Source: Sphingobacterium sp.
GTDB taxonomy: Bacteria > Bacteroidota > Bacteroidia > Sphingobacteriales > Sphingobacteriaceae
Length of the DNA: 64,000 nucleotides
Reading direction: 5' to 3'
Assembly (NCBI GenBank): GCA_031286695.1
Contig: JAITTY010000017.1
Coordinates: 248,001-312,000, forward strand
Shown: in pieces, positions 1 through 8,073 of the stretch
Numbering within the stretch: position 1 is the stretch's first letter
Layout of the letters: each line of letters begins with the position of its first letter
Notes under the pieces: model-generated
Database searches by the model: none
What the model was told of the DNA's origin: nothing
Seen by the model: only the letters and a program-made list of their open reading frames with translations
Translations under genes and position numbers: made by a program

Positions 1-1
1 G

Positions 2-424
2 GCATTGGCAATAGAACTATCGTTTTCTCCAAAACATGAAGATTTTTTGGCACATTGTCGGCGCCACGGTCAAGAGCAGGCGACGGTATTGATTTTGAAA
101 TATACAGAAGGGGGCTTCAATACGTTGCATCAGGACTTATATGGAGAAGTATATTTTCCGATGCAGGTTGTTCTGATGTTGGATGAACCCGAATTCGATT
201 TCACCGGCGGAGAGTTTGTATTAACGCAACAAATTCCAAGAGCACAATCAAAAGCAATTGTTCTAAAACCTAAAAAGGGAGAGCTCGTTCTGTTTGCGAC
301 AAATTTTAGACCGGAGAAGGGGCGTATGGGATATTTCAGGGTTAATATGAAGCATGGAGTGAGTGAGGTCACATCAGGGGAGCGACATGCTTTGGGTATA
401 ATTTTTCATGACGCTGAGAAATAG
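2..424 (+). CDS. 2OG-Fe(II) oxygenase, Oxygenase-NA type (5' part missing)
   Basis: This is the C-terminal part of a 2-oxoglutarate/Fe(II)-dependent dioxygenase. The reading frame is open to the left edge, so the true start is outside the window. The visible protein has the iron-binding HxD motif (LHQDLYG), followed by the FTGGEF segment and a distal HGVS histidine and a downstream RHALGIIFHDA block. That pattern fits the family Pfam calls 2OG-Fe dioxygenase acting on damaged nucleic-acid bases; the assignment is from memory of the family. The next gene, 8 bases downstream on the same strand, is an Ada-type zinc-domain protein, which supports a role in repair of alkylated DNA. The substrate is inferred. 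The family is about 220 residues, so roughly 80-90 residues are missing here. Confidence 0.8.
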   Translation, partial: ALAIELSFSPKHEDFLAHCRRHGQEQATVLILKYTEGGFNTLHQDLYGEVYFPMQVVLMLDEPEFDFTGGEFVLTQQIPRAQSKAIVLKPKKGELVLFATNFRPEKGRMGYFRVNMKHGVSEVTSGERHALGIIFHDAEK

Positions 425-432
425 ATAAAACA

Positions 433-693
433 ATGGAATGGCACAAAAATATAACAGATGCTTTATTGCATGCTAAGATTCGCAATGGAGAAATTTGCTT
501 TGGCGGAAATGAAAAGTTGAGAATTTATGGATTGCTTCATTGCACATCAGGCAAGCGGATGAAGCGGAACAACAGAGTCTTTTTTACTTCGGAACAAGAT
601 GCGTTAAAACATCACTACCGTCCTTGTGGGCATTGCTTGAAGGCCGATTATGTGAAATGGAAAGTAGCAAATAGAGGATCAGATATCTTATAA
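433..693 (+). CDS. Ada-type metal-binding domain protein
   Basis: An 86-residue protein that consists almost entirely of an Ada N-terminal-like zinc domain. Visible family features are the LHCTSGKRMKRNNRVFF segment and the downstream YRPCGHC motif, which supply cysteines for metal binding. In full-length Ada this domain repairs methyl-phosphotriesters by transferring the methyl group to a zinc-bound cysteine. Here there is no AraC domain and no methyltransferase domain, so it is a stand-alone version. It begins 8 bases after the oxygenase gene and is probably co-transcribed with it. Whether it acts as a methyl acceptor or only binds DNA or metal cannot be decided from sequence: three cysteines are visible (LHC, PC, HC), one fewer than the four of Ada. 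Confidence 0.75.
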   Translation: MEWHKNITDALLHAKIRNGEICFGGNEKLRIYGLLHCTSGKRMKRNNRVFFTSEQDALKHHYRPCGHCLKADYVKWKVANRGSDIL

Positions 694-825
694 ATCATCT
701 TCATTTGATTTTATAGAGAATCTAAGTAAATCGAATTCAATAAAAGGGGCTTATCGCAATTTCGTTGTACTTTGTTGATTTTTGTTTTTATCTTGGTCAA
801 GGTTAATTTTCGGATTAAAAGAAAA

Positions 826-1254
826 ATGCGTTTACTTTCGACTGTTGTTTATTTTATTTTGTCTGTTCTGCTATTGAGCAGCTGTGAAGAGCGGAGGCAA
901 GATACAGAGGATTTGACTTATGTTGCTCAGAGTAAGCGTGATAGTGCCCGGTTGGACCTTAATCTTTTCGAGAGCCGTTTTCACGGAAAATTGTGGTTCT
1001 ATAGACCTGGAGGTGAGGTTGATTCTGGCGATATTCGGGGCAATATCCAAAAAGATACGCTAATTGGGGATTATTATTATACGCCATTCGGCTGGGGGCA
1101 GAAAAAAAGGAGACCCTTAGTTTTATTAAAAAAAGGGTCTCAATATATTTTGGGTACAGGTACGGAGCAAGTGTATATGGGGATTCCCCATTTTATACCG
1201 TCTACCATCAATTTCCGGGATCCGAAGTTTATTTTTGTGGAGATTGATCGTTAA
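826..1254 (+). CDS. Small predicted lipoprotein, unknown function
   Basis: A 142-residue protein with a lipoprotein signal peptide ending in LLLSSC, so the mature protein should be anchored to the outer membrane or periplasmic face. The ATG at 826 is preferred because it places a normal signal peptide at the N terminus; an upstream in-frame start at 772 would add 18 residues before it. The mature part has no recognised domain. It contains an acidic, aspartate-rich stretch after the lipid cysteine and a beta-rich core with HGKLWFYRPGGEV and DYYYTPFGWGQKKRRP. It ends 21 bases from the convergent Nudix gene. Confidence 0.7.
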   Translation: MRLLSTVVYFILSVLLLSSCEERRQDTEDLTYVAQSKRDSARLDLNLFESRFHGKLWFYRPGGEVDSGDIRGNIQKDTLIGDYYYTPFGWGQKKRRPLVLLKKGSQYILGTGTEQVYMGIPHFIPSTINFRDPKFIFVEIDR

Positions 1255-1275
1255 AGAGAAGTCTATTGCTCCGAT

Positions 1276-1857
1276 TTACATGATATTTTTCAATCTAATA
1301 TATTGTAATAGCATAATAGTCTTTCCATCTTTGATTTCACCTGTATCAATCATCTGTAAAGCGTCCTGGATATTGATTTCAAGAATTTCAATATGCTCTT
1401 CCTCTTCTTCTAATCCTCCGCCATCGCTCACTTTCATATTGTTGGTATATTCTGCGATAAAAAAATGTAGGATTTCAGTCACCGACCCTGGAGACATGTA
1501 GGCTTCAAATATTTTTTTTGCTTCCTTGATTTGGTAACCCGTTTCTTCTTCTGTCTCTCTACGGATACAGTCCTGTGGTGAATCCTGATCTAACAAACCG
1601 GCACAAGCTTCTATTAGCATCCCGGATTCATTACCGTTTATGTAAGTGGGGATCCGAAATTGCCTAGTTAATATTACTGTCTGGGATGTTGTGTTATAGA
1701 GCAGGATGGCGGCTCCATTACCGCGGTCATAGGCTTCCCGGCTCTGTTGCTTTATTGTTCCGTCTGGTTTGGTATATTGATAAGTTAATTTTTTTAATGT
1801 GTACCAATTATCTGATAGAATTTCTGTTTTTACAATTTCAATATTTTTTATTGCCAT
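1276..1857 (-). CDS. nudK: Nudix hydrolase, GDP-mannose pyrophosphatase NudK-like
   Basis: A 193-residue cytoplasmic Nudix hydrolase. The Nudix box is seen as GLLDQD...RRETEEETGY, with a serine where E. coli NudK has the first glutamate of the box, while the REtEEetG core that binds magnesium is intact. The following EAYMSPGSVTEILHFFIAEY block and the acidic EEEEEHIEILE segment are typical of NudK, which hydrolyses GDP-mannose to GMP and mannose-1-phosphate. Length is close to E. coli NudK (191). The ATG at 1857 was chosen over an upstream start at 1956 because it gives the family N terminus MAIKNIEIVKTEILSDNW; the extra residues encoded upstream overlap the neighbouring membrane-protein gene. 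Confidence 0.8.
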   Translation of the reverse strand: MAIKNIEIVKTEILSDNWYTLKKLTYQYTKPDGTIKQQSREAYDRGNGAAILLYNTTSQTVILTRQFRIPTYINGNESGMLIEACAGLLDQDSPQDCIRRETEEETGYQIKEAKKIFEAYMSPGSVTEILHFFIAEYTNNMKVSDGGGLEEEEEHIEILEINIQDALQMIDTGEIKDGKTIMLLQYIRLKNIM

Positions 1858-1874
1858 TTTGTGGATATTTAAGG

Positions 1875-2285
1875 TCAAAAGATAAAAATAAGTATTGCGT
1901 TCCAGACTATACATGAAAAAGTGAAAGAAGCCTTTATATACGTTGCTATTTTCCATGGCGCTATCCAGTGAAGACGAAGAGGAATGAAAAATAGAATAAA
2001 CCCCGTGGGCAAGCAGAGTAGGGCTATCCAGATAAAGTAATTCATCGGCATTCGATCAAAATAAGTCAAAGTGATGATAAAAGCGATAATGAGGGCCAAA
2101 TAGAAACACCAGTTTGAAATTATTTTTTCTTTCTCCGGACGTTCTTTACCGGAACCTCGTCCAAGAATGAAAAAAGTGCCTTCAACTACGATGTCAATTA
2201 GGTCGGAAATCATATTAATAGCGCTATATATTTTGGCGATTAAAAACGTAAAAGTAGTGAATTGTACAGAAATAGGCAAGATCAT
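1875..2285 (-). CDS. Small multi-pass membrane protein, unknown function
   Basis: A 136-residue hydrophobic protein (ATG at 2285; a GTG at 2300 would add five residues). Three clear hydrophobic segments lie in the second half (LALIIAFIITLTYF, YFIWIALLCLPTGFILFFI, FTFSCIVWNAILIFIF), separated from a less hydrophobic N-terminal part by a charged RGSGKERPEKEK loop. No family is recognised. It sits 17 bases upstream of the NudK start on the same strand and 22 bases downstream of the AraC regulator gene, so the three may be one transcript. The role is unknown. Confidence 0.5.
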   Translation of the reverse strand: MILPISVQFTTFTFLIAKIYSAINMISDLIDIVVEGTFFILGRGSGKERPEKEKIISNWCFYLALIIAFIITLTYFDRMPMNYFIWIALLCLPTGFILFFIPLRLHWIAPWKIATYIKASFTFSCIVWNAILIFIF

Positions 2286-2307
2286 TAAGGGTGATTCCAC
2301 CTGAAAA

Positions 2308-3147
2308 CTAATAAGTTCGAAACTGCTTTGGACTCATGCCAACATATTGTTTGAAGAAATTCGAGAAATAGGGAGAATCAATAAAACCAAGTTTGAAGGC
2401 AATTTCTTTAATAGACAGATCGGTTGATTTTAATAACCTTTTTGCTTCTAGAATTGTACGTTGCTGGATGAGTTGGCTTGGAGATACGCTGAGTTTTTGA
2501 CGGCAGATCTTAGCGAGATGCGGTGGAGATATATTAAGTTTTTTTGCATAAAATGATACAGACTTCTCTGCTAAAAAATGAATGTCGATAAGCTCCTGAA
2601 ATTTTAAAAGGCGCGGATTGGATTCATTGTTCTGTTCATCCTGATACATTTTTTTAACCTCTTTGCTTACTAAAGAAGCAATGACGGCAGTTCGTGAATA
2701 GATGATGTCGGCTGCGCAACTATGGTCTTCAAGTTCTTGTCTAATTGCGTTAAATTCATAATAAAACAGTGCAAATGTTTCATTGGAGAGTGAGATAACT
2801 GGATTACGTTGATAATAGGCAAATGAATAACGAAAATTGGGGGAAAACTTCTCAAATTGCTCTTTGTCGACCATCAATTGGAATCCAGTTGTATTCGCAC
2901 CTAATTTCCAGCTATGGACTTGTTTTGGAAATAGGATATGAATTTGGTGACGATCAATAGTGTAGTCTTGGAAATCAATTGTATGGATACCCTCTGCATT
3001 TTCAAAAAGTACCAGTAGAAAAAAGTGGTGCTGATGAGGACGCTCTATATGATGTTCGCCACGCAATTCAGCATATAGGTATCCTTGATTACCCGCTAGC
3101 TGGTCTTTTCTGAATTCTTGAATATCTATGGTCGGAAATAATCCCAT
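2308..3147 (-). CDS. AraC-family transcriptional regulator
   Basis: A 279-residue regulator. Residues about 20-160 resemble the cupin-like ligand-sensing domain of AraC proteins (RPHQHHFFLLVLFENAEG). Residues about 180-279 form the double helix-turn-helix DNA-binding domain, with the typical YFSNFFKQYVGMSPKQFR ending. The ligand cannot be told from sequence. The gene is followed on the same strand by a small membrane protein and a NudK-like hydrolase. The upstream gap to the beta-propeller lipoprotein is only 31 bases, so it could also be read from that gene's promoter. Confidence 0.88.
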   Translation of the reverse strand: MGLFPTIDIQEFRKDQLAGNQGYLYAELRGEHHIERPHQHHFFLLVLFENAEGIHTIDFQDYTIDRHQIHILFPKQVHSWKLGANTTGFQLMVDKEQFEKFSPNFRYSFAYYQRNPVISLSNETFALFYYEFNAIRQELEDHSCAADIIYSRTAVIASLVSKEVKKMYQDEQNNESNPRLLKFQELIDIHFLAEKSVSFYAKKLNISPPHLAKICRQKLSVSPSQLIQQRTILEAKRLLKSTDLSIKEIAFKLGFIDSPYFSNFFKQYVGMSPKQFRTY

Positions 3148-3178
3148 TCAAATGCTTTTAAAACTAAATATAGGTGTT

Positions 3179-4405
3179 TTATTTTAAACCATCTTCCAGC
3201 ACCTGTTTGCTGATGGTGAACTCCCTAAAGCCAAAAGCGCCTGATTTATATCCAATTACTGCTCCAAATTCAATGTTTTTTGAAGTAGAGGTCTTCGGAA
3301 ATACAGAAGAACGGTATACATTGGATGAAGCTAAAGGTTTTTCAAAGACGCGAAAATGTAAGCCGTCTTTTGAATAGGCCAAATAATTCATATCTGAGGT
3401 AAATCGATCTACATTCCCAATAGCCAGACATAAGAAATAATAGCCGTCAATGTAAGATCCCTGCAAGTGCCAAGTTGAATATCCCTTGTTAAATTCAAGC
3501 CAGGGTTTATTGATAAATTCAACTTTTTTACTATTTCGATAAGGTGTGAAATCTAGTCCATTTGTAGAGCTACGGGATAAAATATTAGTCATTATGGGAG
3601 CCTTGTATGTTGGGCTAAAATCCACTTCATAGCTCGTTACATGTGTAGAATTTCTAACAAAGGTAGGAGAGAGGATATGATTGTCCTGGAATGAAGCTGG
3701 CTCATTACTATTATATACAAGTTCGAGAGGTGTCCAGTTAATCCCATTTTTCGATGTTTGTCTTACAACGACCCGTTCAGCTTCTTCGTTTAATTTTCTA
3801 CTGTTGTTCTCGCTTTTGGCGCCCCATTTTTTCAAAATTTTGCTTGAGAAAAAACAACCTCTGTAGTATAATTCGAATTCTTGGCCATTGAAATTCCAGT
3901 CAACATCAGACCAGTAACCCTGATTGGGGTTACCATCTTTTTGGATGAACGAATCCTCCAATGCTGGACGTCGTTGAATAGGGTTTATTAGTCCCGCCGG
4001 AGTAATCCATTCTTTTCCATCGTTAGACACCACTACAGTTGGGTTTTCATACAGGGAAGCTGTTCTGTCGGAGCCTATTATTCCAAAATAAGGGGTAAAT
4101 ACCATCCAATATTTGTATCCATTGAAACCGGCAGGAAAATATTCTACATCAGGATGGCAATAACTTGCACTATTGCCCGAAATGTCTCGTATCAAAGCAG
4201 GCAGTTCTTCACCTGGCTGATTTGCATTGGCAATCGTATTGATTTTTATAGAACCAAGGTCATTGGTAAAACCTGCTGGAATAGGTAATTTATCCTTTTC
4301 GATGACTTCTGGATCTGGAGGTACAACGCCCGGATGTATGTCTCTTTTACAACCGACAAACAATAATATTCCCAAAAAGAAATAGGTAATTCTTTGAAAT
4401 GACAT
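3179..4405 (-). CDS. Beta-propeller (GH43/GH117-like fold) lipoprotein
   Basis: A 408-residue secreted lipoprotein; the signal peptide ends at LLFVGC and is followed by a proline-rich linker. The mature protein has repeated blocks typical of five-bladed propeller sugar hydrolases and their phage-associated relatives: HPDVEYFPAGFNGYKYWM, YENPTVVVSNDGKEW, YWSDVDWNFNGQEFELYYR, TSKNGINWTP, YLAYSKDGLHFRVF. The alternating DG-W and D-x-D motifs mark individual blades. A catalytic triad of acidic residues cannot be assigned with confidence, so activity on a glycan is an inference. It stands alone, with an AraC regulator 31 bases downstream, and has no SusC/SusD neighbours. Confidence 0.6.
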   Translation of the reverse strand: MSFQRITYFFLGILLFVGCKRDIHPGVVPPDPEVIEKDKLPIPAGFTNDLGSIKINTIANANQPGEELPALIRDISGNSASYCHPDVEYFPAGFNGYKYWMVFTPYFGIIGSDRTASLYENPTVVVSNDGKEWITPAGLINPIQRRPALEDSFIQKDGNPNQGYWSDVDWNFNGQEFELYYRGCFFSSKILKKWGAKSENNSRKLNEEAERVVVRQTSKNGINWTPLELVYNSNEPASFQDNHILSPTFVRNSTHVTSYEVDFSPTYKAPIMTNILSRSSTNGLDFTPYRNSKKVEFINKPWLEFNKGYSTWHLQGSYIDGYYFLCLAIGNVDRFTSDMNYLAYSKDGLHFRVFEKPLASSNVYRSSVFPKTSTSKNIEFGAVIGYKSGAFGFREFTISKQVLEDGLK

Positions 4406-4888
4406 ATGGAATCAATAAAAATAAAATGCGAATGGTAATTCGTTATGGTCTTACTTTTTCTGTTAATCTTAGCTAATGACAGCAAAAATGATCTATTTTT
4501 TTTATTTCTCAAAATCGATTTGAAAAAATATGTTAATTGCTATAAATCTTTGTTTTTGCGGAGTATAAGTGTCTTTATGACTTGTATTTTCGGGCTATTT
4601 ATTTGTTGTTAAACTGCCTGTCGGACAGTTTGCCGATGGACTATAAAGGGAACTCATAAGCTATCTAGATGAGCTTCTGCTTTGCAAAATTATTGTTTCA
4701 TGAAAGCTTTGTGTGCGGTCTTATTTTGTGTGTTTTATTGGTGAAATAAACTGGTCCTGTTAAAGTATTTGGAAAGAGGTTCGAATGAATTTGCGTGCCA
4801 AAGATAATCTTAAGATTTAATCGTTAATTTTAAGTTATTGAATTCATGTGAATGTTCAATAAAATAAGCATGTTAACAGTAGTTGGGA
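4406..4888. other. Intergenic region between divergent genes
   Basis: This 483-base AT-rich gap separates the minus-strand beta-propeller lipoprotein gene from the plus-strand AraC gene, so it should hold both promoters. A short inverted repeat, AAACTG ... CAGTTT, spans 4611-4631. I see no convincing gene, RNA or strong promoter match in the rest. Confidence 0.4.
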
Positions 4889-5647
4889 ATGGAAGATGGT
4901 CTACATTATGCATTGGTTAAACCTGATAAAGCACTCACAGATTTTGTGGACAGCTTTTGGTATCTACACAACGAATCAGGGAAGATAAAAGAAACTGTTG
5001 GTTTACCAGACGGGCGTGTCGATTTGTTTCTTTTTAAGTCGTCGGTTGATGATTTCCGGGTTATTCTACTTGGCCTAGGGACATTGCCTCATGAAGAGGC
5101 TTCTATTCCTATTGATGGCCAGATATTTTGTATTAGTCTTAAATTACTTGCTGTAGAGTACCTTTTAAAGGATGAAATCGCCGATATTATCAATACAGGG
5201 AAATTTCTATCAAAGGATTTTTGGGGTTTCTGCGAGCAGGATTTAGTGGACTTTGATCAGTTTGTAGTTAAATCTGAAAGAAAAATCAAATCACTTCTTC
5301 CAGTTGCGGTTGATGAACGTAAGCGAAGATTATTTGAGCTTATCTACGAGAGTAATGGAACGGTTTCCATCGCAGAACTTTCCGAAAGGGTTTTTTGGAA
5401 CAGCAGACAGATCAATCGTTATTTTAATCAACGCTTTGGACTTTCCTTAAAGTCATATTGTAGCATTCTACGTTTTAGATCCTCATTGGATCATATTGCT
5501 CAAGGGAAGCTTTTCCCCGAGGAACATTTTTTTGATCAGACTCATTTTATTAAAGAGGTCAAAAAATTTTCGGGGGTAGTTCCCAAAGAACTGTTAAAAA
5601 ATAAAAACGACCGATTTATACTATTATCCTCCTTAACATCATCATAA
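4889..5647 (+). CDS. AraC-family regulator with DUF6597-type N terminus
   Basis: A 252-residue regulator. The N-terminal half (VKPDKALTDFVDSFWYLHN, LPDGRVDLFLF) matches the sensory domain commonly called DUF6597. The C-terminal hundred residues form an AraC helix-turn-helix (VFWNSRQINRYFNQRFGLSLKSYC ... FFDQTHFIKEVKKFSGVVPKEL). The ATG at 4889 is chosen; a TTG two codons upstream is possible. The monooxygenase gene begins 32 bases after its stop on the same strand. That close coupling suggests the regulator controls the operon it heads, probably in response to a substrate of the flavoprotein. Confidence 0.85.
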   Translation: MEDGLHYALVKPDKALTDFVDSFWYLHNESGKIKETVGLPDGRVDLFLFKSSVDDFRVILLGLGTLPHEEASIPIDGQIFCISLKLLAVEYLLKDEIADIINTGKFLSKDFWGFCEQDLVDFDQFVVKSERKIKSLLPVAVDERKRRLFELIYESNGTVSIAELSERVFWNSRQINRYFNQRFGLSLKSYCSILRFRSSLDHIAQGKLFPEEHFFDQTHFIKEVKKFSGVVPKELLKNKNDRFILLSSLTSS

Positions 5648-5679
5648 TTTTGTTTTATAAGTTTTAAGACAAAAAAAAG

Positions 5680-6837
5680 ATGTTAATACAAAATAAGAAA
5701 ATAGCTATAGTTGGAGGTGGCATTGGAGGATTGACTTTGGCTCGTTTGCTGCAGATACATGGTGCCGATGTTTCTGTTTACGAGCGGGATCTAAATCAAA
5801 ACGTTCGTGTTCAGGGCTCAACTTTGGATCTTCATGAAGGAACTGGACTTGAGGCAATGAAACGCGCTGGACTTTTAGAAGAATTCTATCAATATTATCG
5901 CCCCAATGCCAGTAAGCTGCGTATCGTTGACAAGCAACTTGTCGTAAAATTTGATGATCACGATGAACATGCATCAGTTGCCGAAAATCGACCGGAAATA
6001 GATCGGGCTCCGTTGCGCGCTATCCTGTTAAATTCCCTGAAAGAGGAGACTGTCGTTTGGGATAGTCAATTTGTTGCGATGGAAAAATCTGGAGAGGGCT
6101 GGCTGTTGCATTTTAAGCATACACCGGATGCTTATGCAGATCTTGTTATTGCGGCGGATGGTGCTAATTCACGGGTCCGTCCTTATCTAAGCGATATAAA
6201 ACCTGTATATTCTGGAATAACATTGATTGAAGGGAATATCTATGAGGCTCAAAAAAATGTACCGAATCTTTTCGAATTGACGAAGGGAGGGAAGATTATG
6301 GCTTTTGGCGAAGAACAGTTTATCGGATACGGTACCAAGGAGGATGGTTCGATCATGTTTGTTGCAAGTACAAAAATGCTAGAAAATCAACTTAGCGAAT
6401 CTATTCGTGATTTTCAGGATAGAAAACAGGTCTTAAATTGGTTCAGGAAGTACTTTTCAGGTTGGGGCTTGGGTTGGGAGGAATTTTTTACCAATGATAG
6501 TGTTCAATTTATACCTCGGCCACAGTATTATTTTCCGCTCGACCAAAACTGGGAAACACAAGCTAGTCTTACAATGATAGGAGATGCGGCCCATCGTATG
6601 CCGCCATTTGCCGGTGAGGGTGCCAATGTAGCGATGCAAGATGCATTTGAGCTAGCTGAATGCCTAACAAATGGAAAACATAAAACGTTACTGGAGGCCA
6701 TATCTTATTTTGAAAAAGATATGATAAAACGTGGTGCTGAAGCAACAAAAGATACATTGGAAAACAGTGATCGGATGCATTCGACAACAGCTTTATCAGA
6801 TATGTTGAATTTCTTTAGCCAACCGGCAGAAAGTTAG
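5680..6837 (+). CDS. FAD-dependent monooxygenase of the TetX family
   Basis: A 385-residue class A flavoprotein monooxygenase. It has the N-terminal FAD-binding GGGIGG motif (residues 12-17), an ERD/E-type ribose-binding end (YERD), the QGSTLDLHEGTG block, and the FAD-contact motif GDAAHRMPPFAGEGAN (301-316). Length and block order closely follow TetX (about 388 residues), including LRAILLNSL. From memory of TetX, the tetracycline contacts do not survive: R213 aligns with K205, H234 with M226, G236 with V228, F224 with G216 and Q192 with E184. It is therefore better called a TetX-like oxygenase of unknown aromatic substrate than a tetracycline destructase. It is probably co-transcribed with the AraC gene 32 bases upstream. 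Confidence 0.85.
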   Translation: MLIQNKKIAIVGGGIGGLTLARLLQIHGADVSVYERDLNQNVRVQGSTLDLHEGTGLEAMKRAGLLEEFYQYYRPNASKLRIVDKQLVVKFDDHDEHASVAENRPEIDRAPLRAILLNSLKEETVVWDSQFVAMEKSGEGWLLHFKHTPDAYADLVIAADGANSRVRPYLSDIKPVYSGITLIEGNIYEAQKNVPNLFELTKGGKIMAFGEEQFIGYGTKEDGSIMFVASTKMLENQLSESIRDFQDRKQVLNWFRKYFSGWGLGWEEFFTNDSVQFIPRPQYYFPLDQNWETQASLTMIGDAAHRMPPFAGEGANVAMQDAFELAECLTNGKHKTLLEAISYFEKDMIKRGAEATKDTLENSDRMHSTTALSDMLNFFSQPAES

Positions 6838-6895
6838 CTGTTTATAAAGATGTTGCGTTAAATATGATAAAGAGACAGTTTTGCTGAGGTTATAA

Positions 6896-7177
6896 TTACT
6901 TTTTCTGAAATCTAACAAGTAATAATCTGCCAAATATAAAATAGAGCAGAAGAACTAACATTGTCCCGAGTACAAATCCGTTGGCAAACAGTTTAGCTAT
7001 CCCATATTGGTAAATAAACAAGCAAATTGCAATGGCAAACTGAAATAGCGCATAGCAAATATTTCCAGTAGCTGTGTAGCCAAAAAGACCTAAAAAGCGA
7101 ACTTTTGCTAGACCAAAGATAAAATGTGGGATTGCGTTCGCTAACAATACTGCGACAAAGAAATCGAGGTAATTCAT
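6896..7177 (-). CDS. Small membrane protein in a DUF2071 operon
   Basis: A 93-residue protein with three or four hydrophobic segments (FFVAVLLANAIPHFIFGL, ICYALFQFAIAICLFIYQ, GFVLGTMLVLLLYFIFG) and a positively charged C terminus. No family is recognised. Its ATG overlaps the stop codon of the upstream DUF2071 gene in an ATGA arrangement (7174-7177), so the two are translationally coupled and probably work together. Confidence 0.65.
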   Translation of the reverse strand: MNYLDFFVAVLLANAIPHFIFGLAKVRFLGLFGYTATGNICYALFQFAIAICLFIYQYGIAKLFANGFVLGTMLVLLLYFIFGRLLLVRFQKK

Positions 7178-8028
7178 AGTTTTATTGTTTTTTCATGATG
7201 CATAAAGAATGTAACAGAAGGTATTTCAAATGCAAAACAAACCTCATCCTGTACAATATCGTACAGGATTTTACTTTTAAAAGATTTTATTTTCAAAGGT
7301 CTTATTTCTTTGGTGTTAAATTCCAGTGCAATATCTGCCATCCGAAAATATCCATTTCCCAGTGGCGTCAAAGCATGATCCTGAATGATTATTTTATTCA
7401 ATAGTTGACTGACACTACTCGATATATTTCGGAATTTATCTGGAATATCCCAGTGTTCACAGGGATGGCAGACTACCTCCAAATCAGGGGAATTACTGCT
7501 TCCGGGGATAATTTTTGTTTGAGTTTGACGGCCGATGTATTCATGCTCGAAAATTAAAGGATGATGTGTATACATCATACCGCTGAATATGCGGCTGCCT
7601 ATGCCATAAACTTGGCTGCTCATCGTATTTGACAAAAATAGAACTGTTGGTTCGTTAAATTGCCTTTCGGCCTGCGTGATATAGAGCCGCCAGTTGCACT
7701 GTAAAGGAGACCGATAGAAGGACTTGAAATGGTATAACCTTGCGGGGCCGAAATGACCGTGACGATAAGTCAGGACAGAAAACAAAGCACAGCCATCAAT
7801 AATATCAAGCTCAATTTCAGGTGGAACGAATTGCTGAATTTTACTAACGGGAATTAACCAGTTTAAGTAAACAGCATGACTAATTTCACTTTTCAGTTTT
7901 ATCATTGAAAAGGGCTTGTTAAGCGCAAATTTTGTTTTCCGTAAGAGTGAACTATTCAAAAAGCTTTCAATACATAAGGTAAACATATTTCTCTTAGCCG
8001 CACGAAACTCTTTTTCTGTTAAAGACAT
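7174..8028 (-). CDS. DUF2071 (YqjF-like) family protein
   Basis: A 284-residue protein with the hallmarks of DUF2071: VYLNWLIPVSKIQQFVPPEIELDIIDGCALFSVLTYRH near the start (residues about 53-90), then the Y-hydrophobic-T and YTHHP segments seen in acetoacetate-decarboxylase-like folds. The N-terminal about 45 residues are extra and less conserved, so a start further downstream (for example at residue 42, a methionine) is possible. Function of the family is not established. It is followed by a coupled small membrane protein. It may be co-transcribed with the SIR2-like gene, whose stop codon is 45 bases upstream of this start. Confidence 0.7.
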   Translation of the reverse strand: MSLTEKEFRAAKRNMFTLCIESFLNSSLLRKTKFALNKPFSMIKLKSEISHAVYLNWLIPVSKIQQFVPPEIELDIIDGCALFSVLTYRHGHFGPARLYHFKSFYRSPLQCNWRLYITQAERQFNEPTVLFLSNTMSSQVYGIGSRIFSGMMYTHHPLIFEHEYIGRQTQTKIIPGSSNSPDLEVVCHPCEHWDIPDKFRNISSSVSQLLNKIIIQDHALTPLGNGYFRMADIALEFNTKEIRPLKIKSFKSKILYDIVQDEVCFAFEIPSVTFFMHHEKTIKL

Positions 8029-8073
8029 GATGATAAAAGCTTAAAAGGGGATTTAATGAGTCTGTAGTCTAAT

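Noticed and set aside
4611..4631. Inverted repeat AAACTG ... CAGTTT
   Set aside because: Only six-base arms and a nine-base spacer, not placed at a clear promoter; too weak to call an operator.
4778..4787. GGTTCGAATG, similar to the T-loop of a tRNA
   Set aside because: No flanking five-base T stem, acceptor stem or anticodon arm could be formed around it.
5680..6837. Tetracycline resistance gene tet(X)
   Set aside because: The family is right, but the recalled tetracycline-contact residues are not conserved, so a resistance call is not supported.
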